Part shown: piece after piece, positions 9,857 through 18,519 of the stretch
Layout: each line of letters begins with the position of its first letter
How positions within the stretch are numbered: position 1 is the first letter of the stretch
Assembly: GCF_012524165.2 (NCBI RefSeq)
Contig: NZ_JABACJ020000005.1
Coordinates: 164,455-228,454, forward strand
Direction: 5' to 3'
Length of the DNA stretch: 64,000 nt
Source: Faecalicatena faecalis
GTDB taxonomy: Bacteria; Bacillota; Clostridia; Lachnospirales; Lachnospiraceae
Notes under the pieces: model-generated
Told to the model about the DNA's origin: nothing
What the model saw: only the letters and a program-made list of their open reading frames with translations
Databases searched by the model: none
Made by a program: the position numbers and the translations under genes

Positions 9857-10498
9857 ATGGATGAAAGATTAGTGAATTTACGATCGACGAAGAACCCGAA
9901 AGCCCGTATCAAGATTATGAGCGGTCATTTTGCGACGCGTCATTCTCATGTGAATACCTACATTGATATGTCAACGGTTAAGACCAGACATAATAACGCA
10001 CGCGAGACGGCAAAGACACTGGCCGCAGAATATCTGATGAATACCATGGTAGATACCATTGTATGTCTTAAGAACACAGAGGTCATTGGAACGTTCATGG
10101 CGGAGGAACTTGCGGACAGCACAAATGCATCCATGAGCGGAGGCAATAACATTTCAGTTGTGACGCCGGAGTTTGATTCCTCGGGACAGATATTGTTCCG
10201 TGATAACAATCAGAGGATGATCGAGGGCAAACAGGTATTGATACTGATAGATTCCATGGCGACGGGGGCACTTGCTTACCAGGCGATTGAATCCGTTCTT
10301 TATTATGGCGGTACAGTATGTGGAATCTGTGCGGTATTTAGTGCAATCTCGAAGGTCGCGGGGATGGAGGTCAAGACCATTTTTGCCAGCTCTGATCTGC
10401 CGGACTACCATGTATATGCTCCGAATGAATGCCCGATGTGCAAGGCAGGGCAGAGAATCGAGGGATTGATCAACAGCTTTGGATATGCAAAATTATAA
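9857..10498 (+). CDS. PyrE-like phosphoribosyltransferase family protein
   Basis: This 213-residue protein has the fold signature of type I phosphoribosyltransferases related to orotate phosphoribosyltransferase, and a C-terminal CPMC segment followed by an acidic/hydrophobic tail. The PRPP-loop region reads VLILIDSMATGA (about residues 127-138), where classical enzymes have a paired acidic Asp/Glu-Asp and TTGGS/T. Loss of the second acid suggests altered PRPP use or a non-catalytic, regulatory role; that is inference. An AAAGGAG ribosome site precedes the ATG. No other pyrimidine genes are nearby, so assignment as the biosynthetic pyrE is not supported by context. Confidence 0.65.
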   Translation: MDERLVNLRSTKNPKARIKIMSGHFATRHSHVNTYIDMSTVKTRHNNARETAKTLAAEYLMNTMVDTIVCLKNTEVIGTFMAEELADSTNASMSGGNNISVVTPEFDSSGQILFRDNNQRMIEGKQVLILIDSMATGALAYQAIESVLYYGGTVCGICAVFSAISKVAGMEVKTIFASSDLPDYHVYAPNECPMCKAGQRIEGLINSFGYAKL

Positions 10499-10534
10499 AT
10501 ACATACGATAAACATATATAAAGAAACATATACG

Positions 10535-10569
10535 AAAAAAGCACCCACCTGACGGGAGTGGGTGCTTTT
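10535..10569. terminator. Bidirectional terminator between the PyrE-like gene and rpsT
   Basis: GCACCCAC and GTGGGTGC form an 8-bp stem flanked by A6 on the left and T4 on the right. It can end transcription of the convergent + strand gene and of rpsT on the - strand. Confidence 0.88.
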
Positions 10570-10588
10570 GAGTCTATATTTCAGAAAA

Positions 10589-10852
10589 TTAAGCAATCTC
10601 GTTAACAGCTTTAGATAAGCGGGAGATTTTTCTTGAAACAGTGTTTTTGTGATAAACACCTTTGCTGCCAGCTTTTGTGATCTCAACGATAGCAGCGTGT
10701 AATGCTGTCTTAGCAGCCTCTGCATCCTTGTGAGCTACAGCAGTCTCAACCTTCTTTACAGCAGTCTTAACTTTAGACTTGATTGCTTTGTTTCTTGCAG
10801 CCTTTGTTTCGTTAACTAAAATTCTCTTCTTAGCAGATTTAATGTTAGCCAA
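10589..10852 (-). CDS. rpsT: 30S ribosomal protein S20
   Basis: This 87-residue, Lys/Ala/Arg-rich protein beginning ANIKSAKKRIL is S20, which binds 16S rRNA in the body of the 30S subunit. The start is a TTG at 10852-10850, with GGAGG 8-9 nt upstream on the - strand. It is the only - strand gene in the window and has its own promoter and terminator. A TTG start on rpsT is known in other bacteria and often weakens initiation for autoregulation; that role here is inferred. Confidence 0.96.
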   Translation of the reverse strand: MANIKSAKKRILVNETKAARNKAIKSKVKTAVKKVETAVAHKDAEAAKTALHAAIVEITKAGSKGVYHKNTVSRKISRLSKAVNEIA

Positions 10853-10946
10853 TCTGTACACCTCCAAATATGTGAAATTTTCAAATAGTGATTTTCATGA
10901 TTCCATCAAAATCGGACACGGACGTTTCAACGGAACATACTCATTC

Positions 10947-10975
10947 ATTTTAAGATAAGGAACAATAGTTGTCAA
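10947..10975 (-). promoter_or_regulatory. Promoter for rpsT
   Basis: On the - strand, TTGACA (10975-10970), a 17-bp spacer and TAAAAT (10952-10947) lie about 95 bp upstream of the TTG start. Confidence 0.82.
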
Positions 10976-11031
10976 TACATATTTTCCAAAAAAATGTAAA
11001 AACTGTAACTATTCGTTACTGCTCACTCACA

Positions 11032-11127
11032 AGCTTGACATTTGTTGTCAAGCTATGCGCCAGAGTTGACAGTAGGATGGATTTCAGCCCCATGCATCGA
11101 AGATGCATTTAAAATGGGCTGAAATCG
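11032..11127. repeat. Two inverted repeats in the rpsT-gpr divergent gap
   Basis: The 330-bp gap holds a 9-bp perfect palindromic pair (AGCTTGACA / TGTCAAGCT, 11032-11054). Next comes an 11-bp pair GATTTCAGCCC / GGGCTGAAATC (about 11080-11126) with a second, nested ATGCATC/GATGCAT hairpin. Their function is unknown; operator or structured leader DNA is possible. The rest of the gap is AT-rich with no gene. Confidence 0.6.
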
Positions 11128-11148
11128 TTACTAAAAATTAGCATGATA
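11120..11148 (+). promoter_or_regulatory. Candidate sigma-G/F promoter for gpr
   Basis: TGAAAT (11120-11125), 16 bp and CATGATA (11142-11148) resemble forespore sigma-F/G consensus elements (TGAATA and CATNNTA). The implied +1 near 11155 supports translation from ATG 11184. The match is inferred from Bacillus gpr regulation. Confidence 0.5.
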
Positions 11149-11183
11149 TTCAAATGATGTCAAGGAAAAGTGAGGGCTTTAAG

Positions 11184-12173
11184 ATGTTGGAAAAGTATAG
11201 TGTGAGGACGGACCTTGCCCTGGAGGAGAAGGAACGGTTTGAATCCGACAATGTAGAGGTGCAGGGGGTCGTCCTGGAAGAGGAGTATGACGAGGAACGG
11301 GAAATTCGTGTTTCCAGGGTTCGCATCGAGACCGAAAAGGGCGCCAAGGTGATGGGGAAACCGGTAGGAACGTACCTGACAGTGGAGGCACCCAATATGG
11401 CTGTCCCGGATGAAGGATATCACAGGGAAATTTCAGAGGAGCTTTCTGGTTACATCAAAGAGCTGATCGACCGGCTTGGACTTCTCGGAAAGGAAGATTT
11501 GTCCGTACTCATCGTGGGACTGGGAAACCGGCAGGTGACACCGGATGCATTAGGACCGTACGTGGTGGATAATCTCTGTGTGACCAGACATATCGTAAAG
11601 GAATACGGGAAGTATGCGATGGGGATGGAACATGCGAACCTGGTCAGTGCGATTGTCCCCGGAGTCATGGGACAGACAGGAATGGAGACGGTGGAGATTG
11701 TCAAAGGAGTCGTGGAGGAGACCCGACCCGACTTGGTGATCGCAATCGATGCCCTGGCTGCCAGAAACAGCAGAAGACTAAACCGAACCGTACAGATCGC
11801 GGACACAGGCATCCATCCAGGCTCAGGCGTGGGCAATCATAGGAATGGCCTGACAAAGGAATCCCTTGGGGTTCCGGTCATTGGAATCGGTGTGCCGACG
11901 GTGGTGGACGCCGCTACGATTGTGAATGACACGATGGAGAATCTGATTTATGCACTGGAGACATCAGAGATGCTAAAGGGGGTAGGAGATGTCTTGCGGA
12001 CATATAATGCGGCAGAAAAATATGAACTGGTCAAGGAATTGATCTCCCCTCATTTAAATGGGATGTTCGTGACGCCGAAGGATATAGATGAGATGGTCAA
12101 ACAGATCAGCTATACGATTTCCGAGAGCCTGAACCTCCTTTTTACCAATGCAAAGGAGACGGCAGAGGCGTAA
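11184..12173 (+). CDS. gpr: GPR germination protease (SASP endopeptidase)
   Basis: This 329-residue protein matches GPR, the spore protease that degrades small acid-soluble proteins at germination. The N-terminal SVRTDLALEE segment resembles the SASP-like self-cleavage site of the zymogen. The aspartates of this atypical aspartic protease lie in TPDALGP and AIDALAARN. Start ATG 11184 is chosen because GAGGG precedes it and the predicted sporulation promoter would begin transcription after the ATG at 11154. It is followed by spoIIP, as in Bacillus, and is expected to be made in the forespore. Confidence 0.94.
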   Translation: MLEKYSVRTDLALEEKERFESDNVEVQGVVLEEEYDEEREIRVSRVRIETEKGAKVMGKPVGTYLTVEAPNMAVPDEGYHREISEELSGYIKELIDRLGLLGKEDLSVLIVGLGNRQVTPDALGPYVVDNLCVTRHIVKEYGKYAMGMEHANLVSAIVPGVMGQTGMETVEIVKGVVEETRPDLVIAIDALAARNSRRLNRTVQIADTGIHPGSGVGNHRNGLTKESLGVPVIGIGVPTVVDAATIVNDTMENLIYALETSEMLKGVGDVLRTYNAAEKYELVKELISPHLNGMFVTPKDIDEMVKQISYTISESLNLLFTNAKETAEA

Positions 12174-12216
12174 GGCAGGCAAAGAAAAAATCATATTATG
12201 CTTCCCATGGTCATAT

Positions 12217-12248
12217 ATATGGAGAAGGGTAAAATCCTCTTCTCCATA
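12217..12248 (+). repeat. Hairpin between gpr and spoIIP
   Basis: TGGAGAAG...CTTCTCCA forms a stem-loop with a short loop and no T tract. It lies directly ahead of the first possible spoIIP start, so it may process or attenuate the bicistronic transcript. Confidence 0.5.
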
Positions 12249-12289
12249 AGATGGCTTTGGCCCGGATTTCGGTGGAAAGAAGGCGGTAT

Positions 12290-13471
12290 ATGAGGCAAAC
12301 AGCAGTAATCCGCATGGTTCTGGCTGCTTTCGGAGTATTGATATGTTTGGGTATTTTTTACATAAGCGGTAATAATGCTATAAATGAATTTCGATATGAG
12401 AGCCAGAAAACAATCCTAAAATATACGGAAGAGATGTACATGCCGGGCCTGGCTTATGTGAAAAGGGGACCTGAGCCATCAGCAGCAGAATGGATGAAGG
12501 AAAAGGCGTTGTCCTGGATGCCGCTGGTTCATTATGTGGAACAGAAGAAACCTTATGAGTCAGCGATGGAGGACGAGGAGACGATTGCAAAGATTTTGGA
12601 GAGTCAGGCAAATGATGAGAATGCGGTGGATGAGAACGGAAAACTGGTGGGAGAGGATACATTGGCAAAACAGGAGCCTGCCGTGGAGCAGGGGCAGTCG
12701 CCTATCGATATGTCGATTGAAAAGCTGAGGGATTTTGACTATCTGCTGAGCAATTTTTATACCGTGGACAGCTCGACGATGATCGGACCGGAGCAGCTCA
12801 ATGTCGATGACCTGCTGGGACGCAGCATGAAGATCGACAAGAGCACGGGCGGTCCCAAGATTTTGATCTTCCATACTCATTCCCAGGAGGAATTCGCAGA
12901 TTCTACGCCAGGCGACCCCAATACAAGTATTGTGGGCGTTGGGGAATACCTCTGTCAGCTTTTGAATGAGAAGGGGATAGAGACGATTCATGATACCGGG
13001 GTCTACGATATCATCAATGGTCAGTTGGACCGGAGCAATGCCTATGAAAATGCGGAGGCTTCCATACGTCCTATCATCGAAGCGAATCCTACACTGGAAG
13101 TGGCAATCGATCTGCACAGGGATGGTGTGGCGGAGGGGACCCACCTCGTCACAGAGGTCAATGGAAAGCCGACGGCTAAGATTATGTATTTCAACGGATT
13201 GAGCCGCACGAGGACGAACGGCGACATCGCCTACCTCTATAACCCTTATATCCAGGATAACCTGGCATTTTCTCTGCAGATGGAGCTGGCCTCCGAGAGC
13301 AGATATCCCGGATTTGCCAGGCATATTTATCTTAGGGGCTACAGATACAATCTGCATCTCCTGCCCAAATCACTGCTGATCGAGGCTGGGGCTCAGACAA
13401 ACACCGTGGAAGAGATGAAAAATGCGATGGAAGTCCTGGCAGATACCCTGTGCCATGTAATCAGTGATTAG
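12290..13471 (+). CDS. spoIIP: Stage II sporulation protein P (peptidoglycan hydrolase)
   Basis: This ~393-residue protein has one N-terminal membrane anchor (residues ~7-27), an acidic low-complexity linker (~80-150) and a C-terminal amidase domain containing IFHTHSQEEF and DLHRDGV. SpoIIP is the amidase/endopeptidase that works with SpoIID and SpoIIM to thin septal peptidoglycan and drive forespore engulfment. The metal-ligand His and Glu residues in these motifs are present. ATG 12290 follows AGAAGG by about 7 nt; an ATG at 12251 has no ribosome site and sits against the hairpin. Order gpr-spoIIP matches B. subtilis. Confidence 0.92.
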   Translation: MRQTAVIRMVLAAFGVLICLGIFYISGNNAINEFRYESQKTILKYTEEMYMPGLAYVKRGPEPSAAEWMKEKALSWMPLVHYVEQKKPYESAMEDEETIAKILESQANDENAVDENGKLVGEDTLAKQEPAVEQGQSPIDMSIEKLRDFDYLLSNFYTVDSSTMIGPEQLNVDDLLGRSMKIDKSTGGPKILIFHTHSQEEFADSTPGDPNTSIVGVGEYLCQLLNEKGIETIHDTGVYDIINGQLDRSNAYENAEASIRPIIEANPTLEVAIDLHRDGVAEGTHLVTEVNGKPTAKIMYFNGLSRTRTNGDIAYLYNPYIQDNLAFSLQMELASESRYPGFARHIYLRGYRYNLHLLPKSLLIEAGAQTNTVEEMKNAMEVLADTLCHVISD

Positions 13472-13517
13472 AATCTACTTTCTGCAGCAAAGCCGGAAAC
13501 TGCGCAAAAGAAGCTTC

Positions 13518-13546
13518 TTGAACGGTTTGGGGTTTTGTGCTAAGAT
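13518..13546 (+). promoter_or_regulatory. Promoter for the parE-parC pair
   Basis: TTGAAC (13518-13523), a 17-bp spacer and TAAGAT (13541-13546) lie just upstream of the topoisomerase genes. Confidence 0.65.
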
Positions 13547-13573
13547 GAGATGAATGTAAAAAGGAGAGGGACT

Positions 13574-15496
13574 ATGGGAAATAAGAATACATATGATGCA
13601 GACAGTATTTCTGTATTGGAGGGACTTGAAGCAGTCAGAAAACGGCCTGGTATGTATATAGGAAGTGTTTCGACAAAAGGTCTGAACCATTTGATCTATG
13701 AGATCGTGGACAATTCCGTGGATGAGCATCTGGCCGGATATTGTACACAGATTCATGTAACATTGGAAAAGGACGGCTCGGCCACCATTGAGGACAATGG
13801 ACGAGGCGTCCCTGTTGGTATGCACAAAAAGGGAGTATCTGCGGAGCGTATTGTTTATACGACCCTTCATGCAGGTGGTAAGTTTGATGATACCGCTTAT
13901 AAGACAAGCGGTGGTCTTCATGGTGTCGGTTCATCCGTTGTCAATGCACTTTCTACTTATATGGATGTACAGGTCTTTAGAGAGGGCGCGATTCATCATG
14001 ACAGGTTCGAGCGCGGTGTACCGGTGATCGAGCTGGAGGAGGGTCTGCTTCCTATTATTGGAAAGACCAGGAAAACCGGGACGAAGGTCAACTTCATGCC
14101 GGATGATACAATTTTTGAGAAGACAAGATTCCGTTCAGAGGAAATCAAGAGCCGTCTTCACGAGACCGCATATCTGAATCCGGAACTGATGATTATTTTC
14201 GATGACAAACGGATGGAGTCACCGGAACATATTGTGTATCACGAGCCGGATGGTATCATTGGATTTATCAAGGACCTGAACCAGAAAAAGGAGGTCCTCC
14301 ATGATCCGATTTATTTTAAGGGGACATCTGAAGGAGTTGAAGTGGAGGTGGCGCTGCAGTATGTCAATGAATTCCATGAGAATGTTCTGGGATTCTGCAA
14401 CAATATTTACAATGCAGAGGGAGGAACCCATCTGACAGGATTCAAGACCACCTTCACTACGGTGATGAACCAGTATGCAAGAGAGCTGGGAATCTTAAAG
14501 GAGAAGGATGCCAACTTTACTGGCGCGGATATCCGAAATGGAATGACTGCCATCGTATCGATCAAGCACCCGGACCCGCGTTTTGAAGGACAGACTAAGA
14601 CCAAGCTGGACAACCCTGATGCAGCGAAAGCGACCGGAAAAGTAACAGGGGATGAGATGGTTCTGTATTTTGACCGTAATGTGGAGGTCTTAAAGAAGGT
14701 GCTGTCCTGTGCGGAAAAGGCTGCCAAGATCCGTAAGACAGAGGAGAAGGCAAAGACGAATCTTCTGTCCAAGCAGAAGTATTCCTTTGACAGCAATGGA
14801 AAGCTGGCGAACTGTGAGAGCAGGGATGCAAAGAAATGTGAGATTTTTATCGTCGAGGGAGATTCTGCCGGAGGCTCTGCGAAGACAGCGAGAAACAGGA
14901 TGTTCCAGGCAATCCTGCCGATCCGGGGCAAGATTTTGAACGTGGAGAAGGCAAGTATTGATAAAGTGCTGGCAAATGCGGAGATCAAGACTATGATCAA
15001 TGCATTCGGATGCGGTTTTTCAGAGGGGTACGGCAACGACTTTGACATCAGTAAGCTGCGCTATGATAAGATCATTATCATGGCCGATGCCGATGTGGAT
15101 GGTGCGCATATTTCCACGTTGCTGCTGACCTTGTTCTACCGCTTTATGCCGGAGCTTATTTATGAAGGACATGTGTATATTGCGATGCCGCCGTTATATA
15201 AAGTAATGCCGAAAAAAGGAGAGGAAGAGTACCTCTATGACGATAAAGCACTTGAAAAATACAGGAAGACACATGACGGACCATTTACCCTCCAGAGATA
15301 TAAAGGTCTTGGAGAGATGGACGCGGATCAGCTATGGGAGACAACTCTGAATCCGGAGACGAGGCTTCTTAAGCTGGTAGAGATCGAGGATGCCCTGATG
15401 GCTTCCAGCGTGACCGAGATGCTGATGGGGACGGAGGTACCGCCAAGGCGCTCCTTTATTTACGAGAATGCAACGGATGCAGAGCTGGATATTTAA
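13574..15496 (+). CDS. parE: Type IIA topoisomerase subunit B (ParE-type)
   Basis: This 640-residue subunit has a GHKL ATPase (EIVDNSVDE, EDNGRGVP, LHAGGKF, TSGGLHGVGSSVVNALS), a transducer with QTKTKL and a TOPRIM domain (EGDSAGGSAK, DADVDGAHI). The wording around LHAGGKF and TSGGLHGVGSS is closer to ParE than to GyrB. Together with ParC it would form topoisomerase IV, which decatenates daughter chromosomes and relaxes DNA with ATP. ATG 13574 is chosen for the AAAGGAG ribosome site; ATG 13550 has none. The assignment rests on motifs and on the partner lacking a GyrA box, so a second gyrase-like paralogue remains possible. Confidence 0.82.
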   Translation: MGNKNTYDADSISVLEGLEAVRKRPGMYIGSVSTKGLNHLIYEIVDNSVDEHLAGYCTQIHVTLEKDGSATIEDNGRGVPVGMHKKGVSAERIVYTTLHAGGKFDDTAYKTSGGLHGVGSSVVNALSTYMDVQVFREGAIHHDRFERGVPVIELEEGLLPIIGKTRKTGTKVNFMPDDTIFEKTRFRSEEIKSRLHETAYLNPELMIIFDDKRMESPEHIVYHEPDGIIGFIKDLNQKKEVLHDPIYFKGTSEGVEVEVALQYVNEFHENVLGFCNNIYNAEGGTHLTGFKTTFTTVMNQYARELGILKEKDANFTGADIRNGMTAIVSIKHPDPRFEGQTKTKLDNPDAAKATGKVTGDEMVLYFDRNVEVLKKVLSCAEKAAKIRKTEEKAKTNLLSKQKYSFDSNGKLANCESRDAKKCEIFIVEGDSAGGSAKTARNRMFQAILPIRGKILNVEKASIDKVLANAEIKTMINAFGCGFSEGYGNDFDISKLRYDKIIIMADADVDGAHISTLLLTLFYRFMPELIYEGHVYIAMPPLYKVMPKKGEEEYLYDDKALEKYRKTHDGPFTLQRYKGLGEMDADQLWETTLNPETRLLKLVEIEDALMASSVTEMLMGTEVPPRRSFIYENATDAELDI

Positions 15497-15515
15497 AAGA
15501 AGCAGGAGATAAAGA

Positions 15516-17762
15516 ATGAGTAGTAGTGAATCACAGATTATCAGAACCGAATATTCTGAGGTTATGAAGAAATCATATATTGATTATGCCATGAGTGTCA
15601 TTATTGCCAGGGCACTGCCGGATGTGCGGGATGGATTAAAGCCGGTGCAGCGCAGGACTCTGTATGACATGTATGAGCTTGGAATCCGCTATGACAAGCC
15701 TTATAGAAAGTGTGCGCGTATTGTAGGGGATACGATGGGTAAGTACCATCCCCACGGCGACAGTTCTATCTATGAATCCCTTGTCGTGATGGCACAGGAT
15801 TTCAAGAAGGGAATGATCCTGGTGGACGGCCACGGCAACTTCGGCTCCATCGAGGGGGACGGCGCAGCGGCTATGCGTTACACCGAAGCCAGGCTTACCA
15901 AGTTTACGCAGGAGGCCTATCTGGCAGATCTGGACAAGAATGTCATCGACTTCGGACCGAACTTCGATGAGACGGAAAAGGAACCGCTTGTTCTGCCGGT
16001 ACGTGTGCCGAACCTGCTGATCAACGGGGCAGAGGGAATCGCAGTCGGAATGGCGACCAGCATCCCGACACACAACCTGTGTGAGGTCATTGATGCGGTC
16101 AAGGCCTACATGAAGAATGATCAGATCAGCACAAAGCAGCTGATGAAGTATATCAAAGGACCGGATTTCCCGACAGGGGGCATCGTGGTCAACAAAGACG
16201 ACCTTCTGAATATCTACGAGACCGGGCAGGGGAAGATCAAGCTGCGCGGGAAAGTAGAAGTGGAGGAGTTAAAGGGCGGCAAGAAGCAGCTTGTTGTAAC
16301 GGAGATTCCTTATACTATGATCGGAAGCGGGATCGGAAAGTTTCTGAATGATGTCTGCAATCTGGTGGAGACCAAGAAGACCAATGATATCGTGGACATT
16401 TCCAATCAGTCCTCAAAAGAGGGAATCCGTATCGTCATTGAATTGAAAAAGGGTGCTGATGTAGAGAACCTGAAAAATATGCTCTACAAAAAGACCCGGC
16501 TGGAGGATACCTTTGGCGTCAATATGCTGGCAGTCGCTGACGGCAGGCCGGAGACGCTGGGGCTTAAGTCGATCATTGAACATCACGTAGACTTCCAGTT
16601 TGAATTGATGACCAGAAAGTACAACACGCTTCTCGCGAAAGAACAGGAGAAGCGGGAAGTACAGGAAGGATTGATCAAGGCGTGTGATGTCATTGATCTG
16701 ATCATCGAGATCCTGCGCGGAAGTAAGTCTGTAAAGGATGCCCGTGCGTGTCTGGTCAATGGTGTGACAGACAATATTACATTCAAGTCCAAGATCTCCA
16801 AGAAAATGGCCTCTCTTTTAAGATTTACAGAGCGCCAGGCAACTGCGATTCTGGAGATGCGTCTGTACAAGCTGATCGGACTGGAGATCGAAGCACTCCA
16901 GAAAGAGCATGAGGAGACCTTGAAGAATATTGCACGCTATGAGGATGTTTTGAACAATTACGATTCCATGGCAGACCTCATTATCTCTGAACTGGAATCT
17001 TATAAAAAGGAATATGGAAGGAAGCGCCGTACCGCAATTGAGAATGCAGAGGAAGCAGTATTCGAGGAAAAGAAGATCGAAGAGCAGGAAGTCGTATTTT
17101 TGATGGACCGTTTCGGATATGCGAAGACAATCGATGTGGCGGCCTATGAGAGGAATAAAGAAGCGGCTGACAGTGAGAATAAATATGTCGTGCACTGTAT
17201 GAACACCGGGAAAATCTGTATCTTTACCGATACCGGGAAGATGCACCAGGTGAAGATGCTGGATCTGCCATACGGAAAGTTCCGGGATAAAGGAACGCCG
17301 ATCGATAATGTCAGCAATTATTCCAGCAGTGAGGAGCAGATCGTTATGGTCTGTGATGCCGAGCAGATGCGGTTTGCGAAGCTTTTATTTGCCACAAAGC
17401 AGGGCATGGTCAAGAAGGTGGAAGGAACCGAGTTCCAGGTGGCAAAACGGACGATTGCGGCGACTAAGCTGCAGGAGGAAGATGCGCTGATTAGTGTCAG
17501 TGTGGTGACAGAGAACCAGAATGTAGTACTCCAGACCAAGGGCGGATATTTCTTGAGATTCCCGGCAGAGGAAGTCCCGGAGAAGAAAAAGGGCGCTGTC
17601 GGTGTCAGGGGAATCAAGCTGCAGAAGAAGGATGAACTGGAGAATGTGTACTTGTTTGAAGAAGGCGCGGAGACGAAGGTTGCTTTTGGGGAAAAGGAAG
17701 TGACTCTGAACCGATTAAGACAGGCACACCGGGATACACTGGGGACGAAGAACCGGAATTAA
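15516..17762 (+). CDS. parC: Type IIA topoisomerase subunit A (ParC-type)
   Basis: This 748-residue subunit begins 19 bp after parE. The breakage-reunion domain contains the quinolone-region motif [11 protein letters not shown] and the catalytic tyrosine Tyr122 in MRYTEARL. A coiled-coil tower and a C-terminal beta-pinwheel follow. No QRRGGKG GyrA box is present; the equivalent region reads [13 protein letters not shown]. This favours a decatenating topo IV over a supercoiling gyrase. Length is about 100 residues below typical clostridial GyrA, mainly at the C-terminus. Confidence 0.82.
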   Translation: MSSSESQIIRTEYSEVMKKSYIDYAMSVIIARALPDVRDGLKPVQRRTLYDMYELGIRYDKPYRKCARIVGDTMGKYHPHGDSSIYESLVVMAQDFKKGMILVDGHGNFGSIEGDGAAAMRYTEARLTKFTQEAYLADLDKNVIDFGPNFDETEKEPLVLPVRVPNLLINGAEGIAVGMATSIPTHNLCEVIDAVKAYMKNDQISTKQLMKYIKGPDFPTGGIVVNKDDLLNIYETGQGKIKLRGKVEVEELKGGKKQLVVTEIPYTMIGSGIGKFLNDVCNLVETKKTNDIVDISNQSSKEGIRIVIELKKGADVENLKNMLYKKTRLEDTFGVNMLAVADGRPETLGLKSIIEHHVDFQFELMTRKYNTLLAKEQEKREVQEGLIKACDVIDLIIEILRGSKSVKDARACLVNGVTDNITFKSKISKKMASLLRFTERQATAILEMRLYKLIGLEIEALQKEHEETLKNIARYEDVLNNYDSMADLIISELESYKKEYGRKRRTAIENAEEAVFEEKKIEEQEVVFLMDRFGYAKTIDVAAYERNKEAADSENKYVVHCMNTGKICIFTDTGKMHQVKMLDLPYGKFRDKGTPIDNVSNYSSSEEQIVMVCDAEQMRFAKLLFATKQGMVKKVEGTEFQVAKRTIAATKLQEEDALISVSVVTENQNVVLQTKGGYFLRFPAEEVPEKKKGAVGVRGIKLQKKDELENVYLFEEGAETKVAFGEKEVTLNRLRQAHRDTLGTKNRN

Positions 17763-17833
17763 GCGGCCGTTTAGGAACGACTGTGCACAGTACTTATCAG
17801 GCAGTCAAATTAAAAAAGTATAAACTTTGCCCC

Positions 17834-17862
17834 TTGCATTTACTGGAAAAAGGTGCTATACT
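17834..17862 (+). promoter_or_regulatory. Promoter of the rimP-nusA-infB operon
   Basis: TTGCAT (17834-17839), a 17-bp spacer and TATACT (17857-17862) lie 170 bp upstream of rimP. They leave a long leader that contains the hairpin annotated next. Confidence 0.75.
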
Positions 17863-17887
17863 AACCACAGTTACATAGGAACCCGGC

Positions 17888-17920
17888 AGAAGAGTGAACG
17901 AAAGTTCACTCTTCTTTGTT
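17888..17920 (+). promoter_or_regulatory. Terminator-like hairpin in the rimP-nusA leader
   Basis: A 12-bp perfect stem (AGAAGAGTGAAC / GTTCACTCTTCT) with a GAAA tetraloop is followed by TTGTT. It starts about 20 nt after the expected +1. Its place before an operon encoding the termination factor NusA suggests attenuation or autoregulation; that is inference. It could instead be a leaky terminator for parC. Confidence 0.65.
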
Positions 17921-18034
17921 GCTAAGGGTCTCATCGCAGTTTGATGGGATTTACAATCCGTATAGATGGCATCCGGGTGACTTATTCTAACGATCATGTA
18001 TAGAAAAAGCAAATGCAGAGAAAGGGAGTTTAGC

Positions 18035-18502
18035 GTGTCAAGAAAAGAACAGTATGAACTTAAGACAGAGGAGCTTTTGGAACCGATCGTAACAGGGTTC
18101 GGCTTTGAACTGGTGGATGTGGAATATGTGAAGGAGGCCGGTACATGGTATCTGCGGGCTTATATCGACAAGCCGGGCGGGATTACCGTGGATGACTGCG
18201 AAGTGGTCAGCAGGAAGTTTTCAGATATTCTGGATGAAAAGGATTATATAGAAGATACGTATATCTTCGAGGTGAGTTCCCCGGGACTGGGCAGACCGCT
18301 GAAAAAGGAGAAGGATTTCAAGCGTAGCCTGGGTGAGGAAGTAGAGATTCGGACATACCGGGCGATCGACCGCCAGAAGGAGTTTGTCGGGATCTTAAAG
18401 GATTATGATAAGAATACTGTAACGATAGAATACGAAGATGAGTCGACTCAGACCTTCGACAAAAGTGAGATTGCGCTTATCCGCTTAGCTTTGGATTTTT
18501 AA
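18035..18502 (+). CDS. rimP: Ribosome maturation factor RimP
   Basis: This 155-residue protein has the RimP N-terminal domain (GFELVDVEYVKE, IDKPGGITVDDCE) and an SH3-like C-terminal domain. It assists assembly of the 30S subunit. The GTG at 18035 is chosen because AAAGGGAG lies 6 nt upstream and residues before it do not fit the family. It is the first gene of the conserved nusA-infB operon. Confidence 0.93.
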   Translation: MSRKEQYELKTEELLEPIVTGFGFELVDVEYVKEAGTWYLRAYIDKPGGITVDDCEVVSRKFSDILDEKDYIEDTYIFEVSSPGLGRPLKKEKDFKRSLGEEVEIRTYRAIDRQKEFVGILKDYDKNTVTIEYEDESTQTFDKSEIALIRLALDF

Positions 18503-18519
18503 TTTAGGAGGAAATAATA

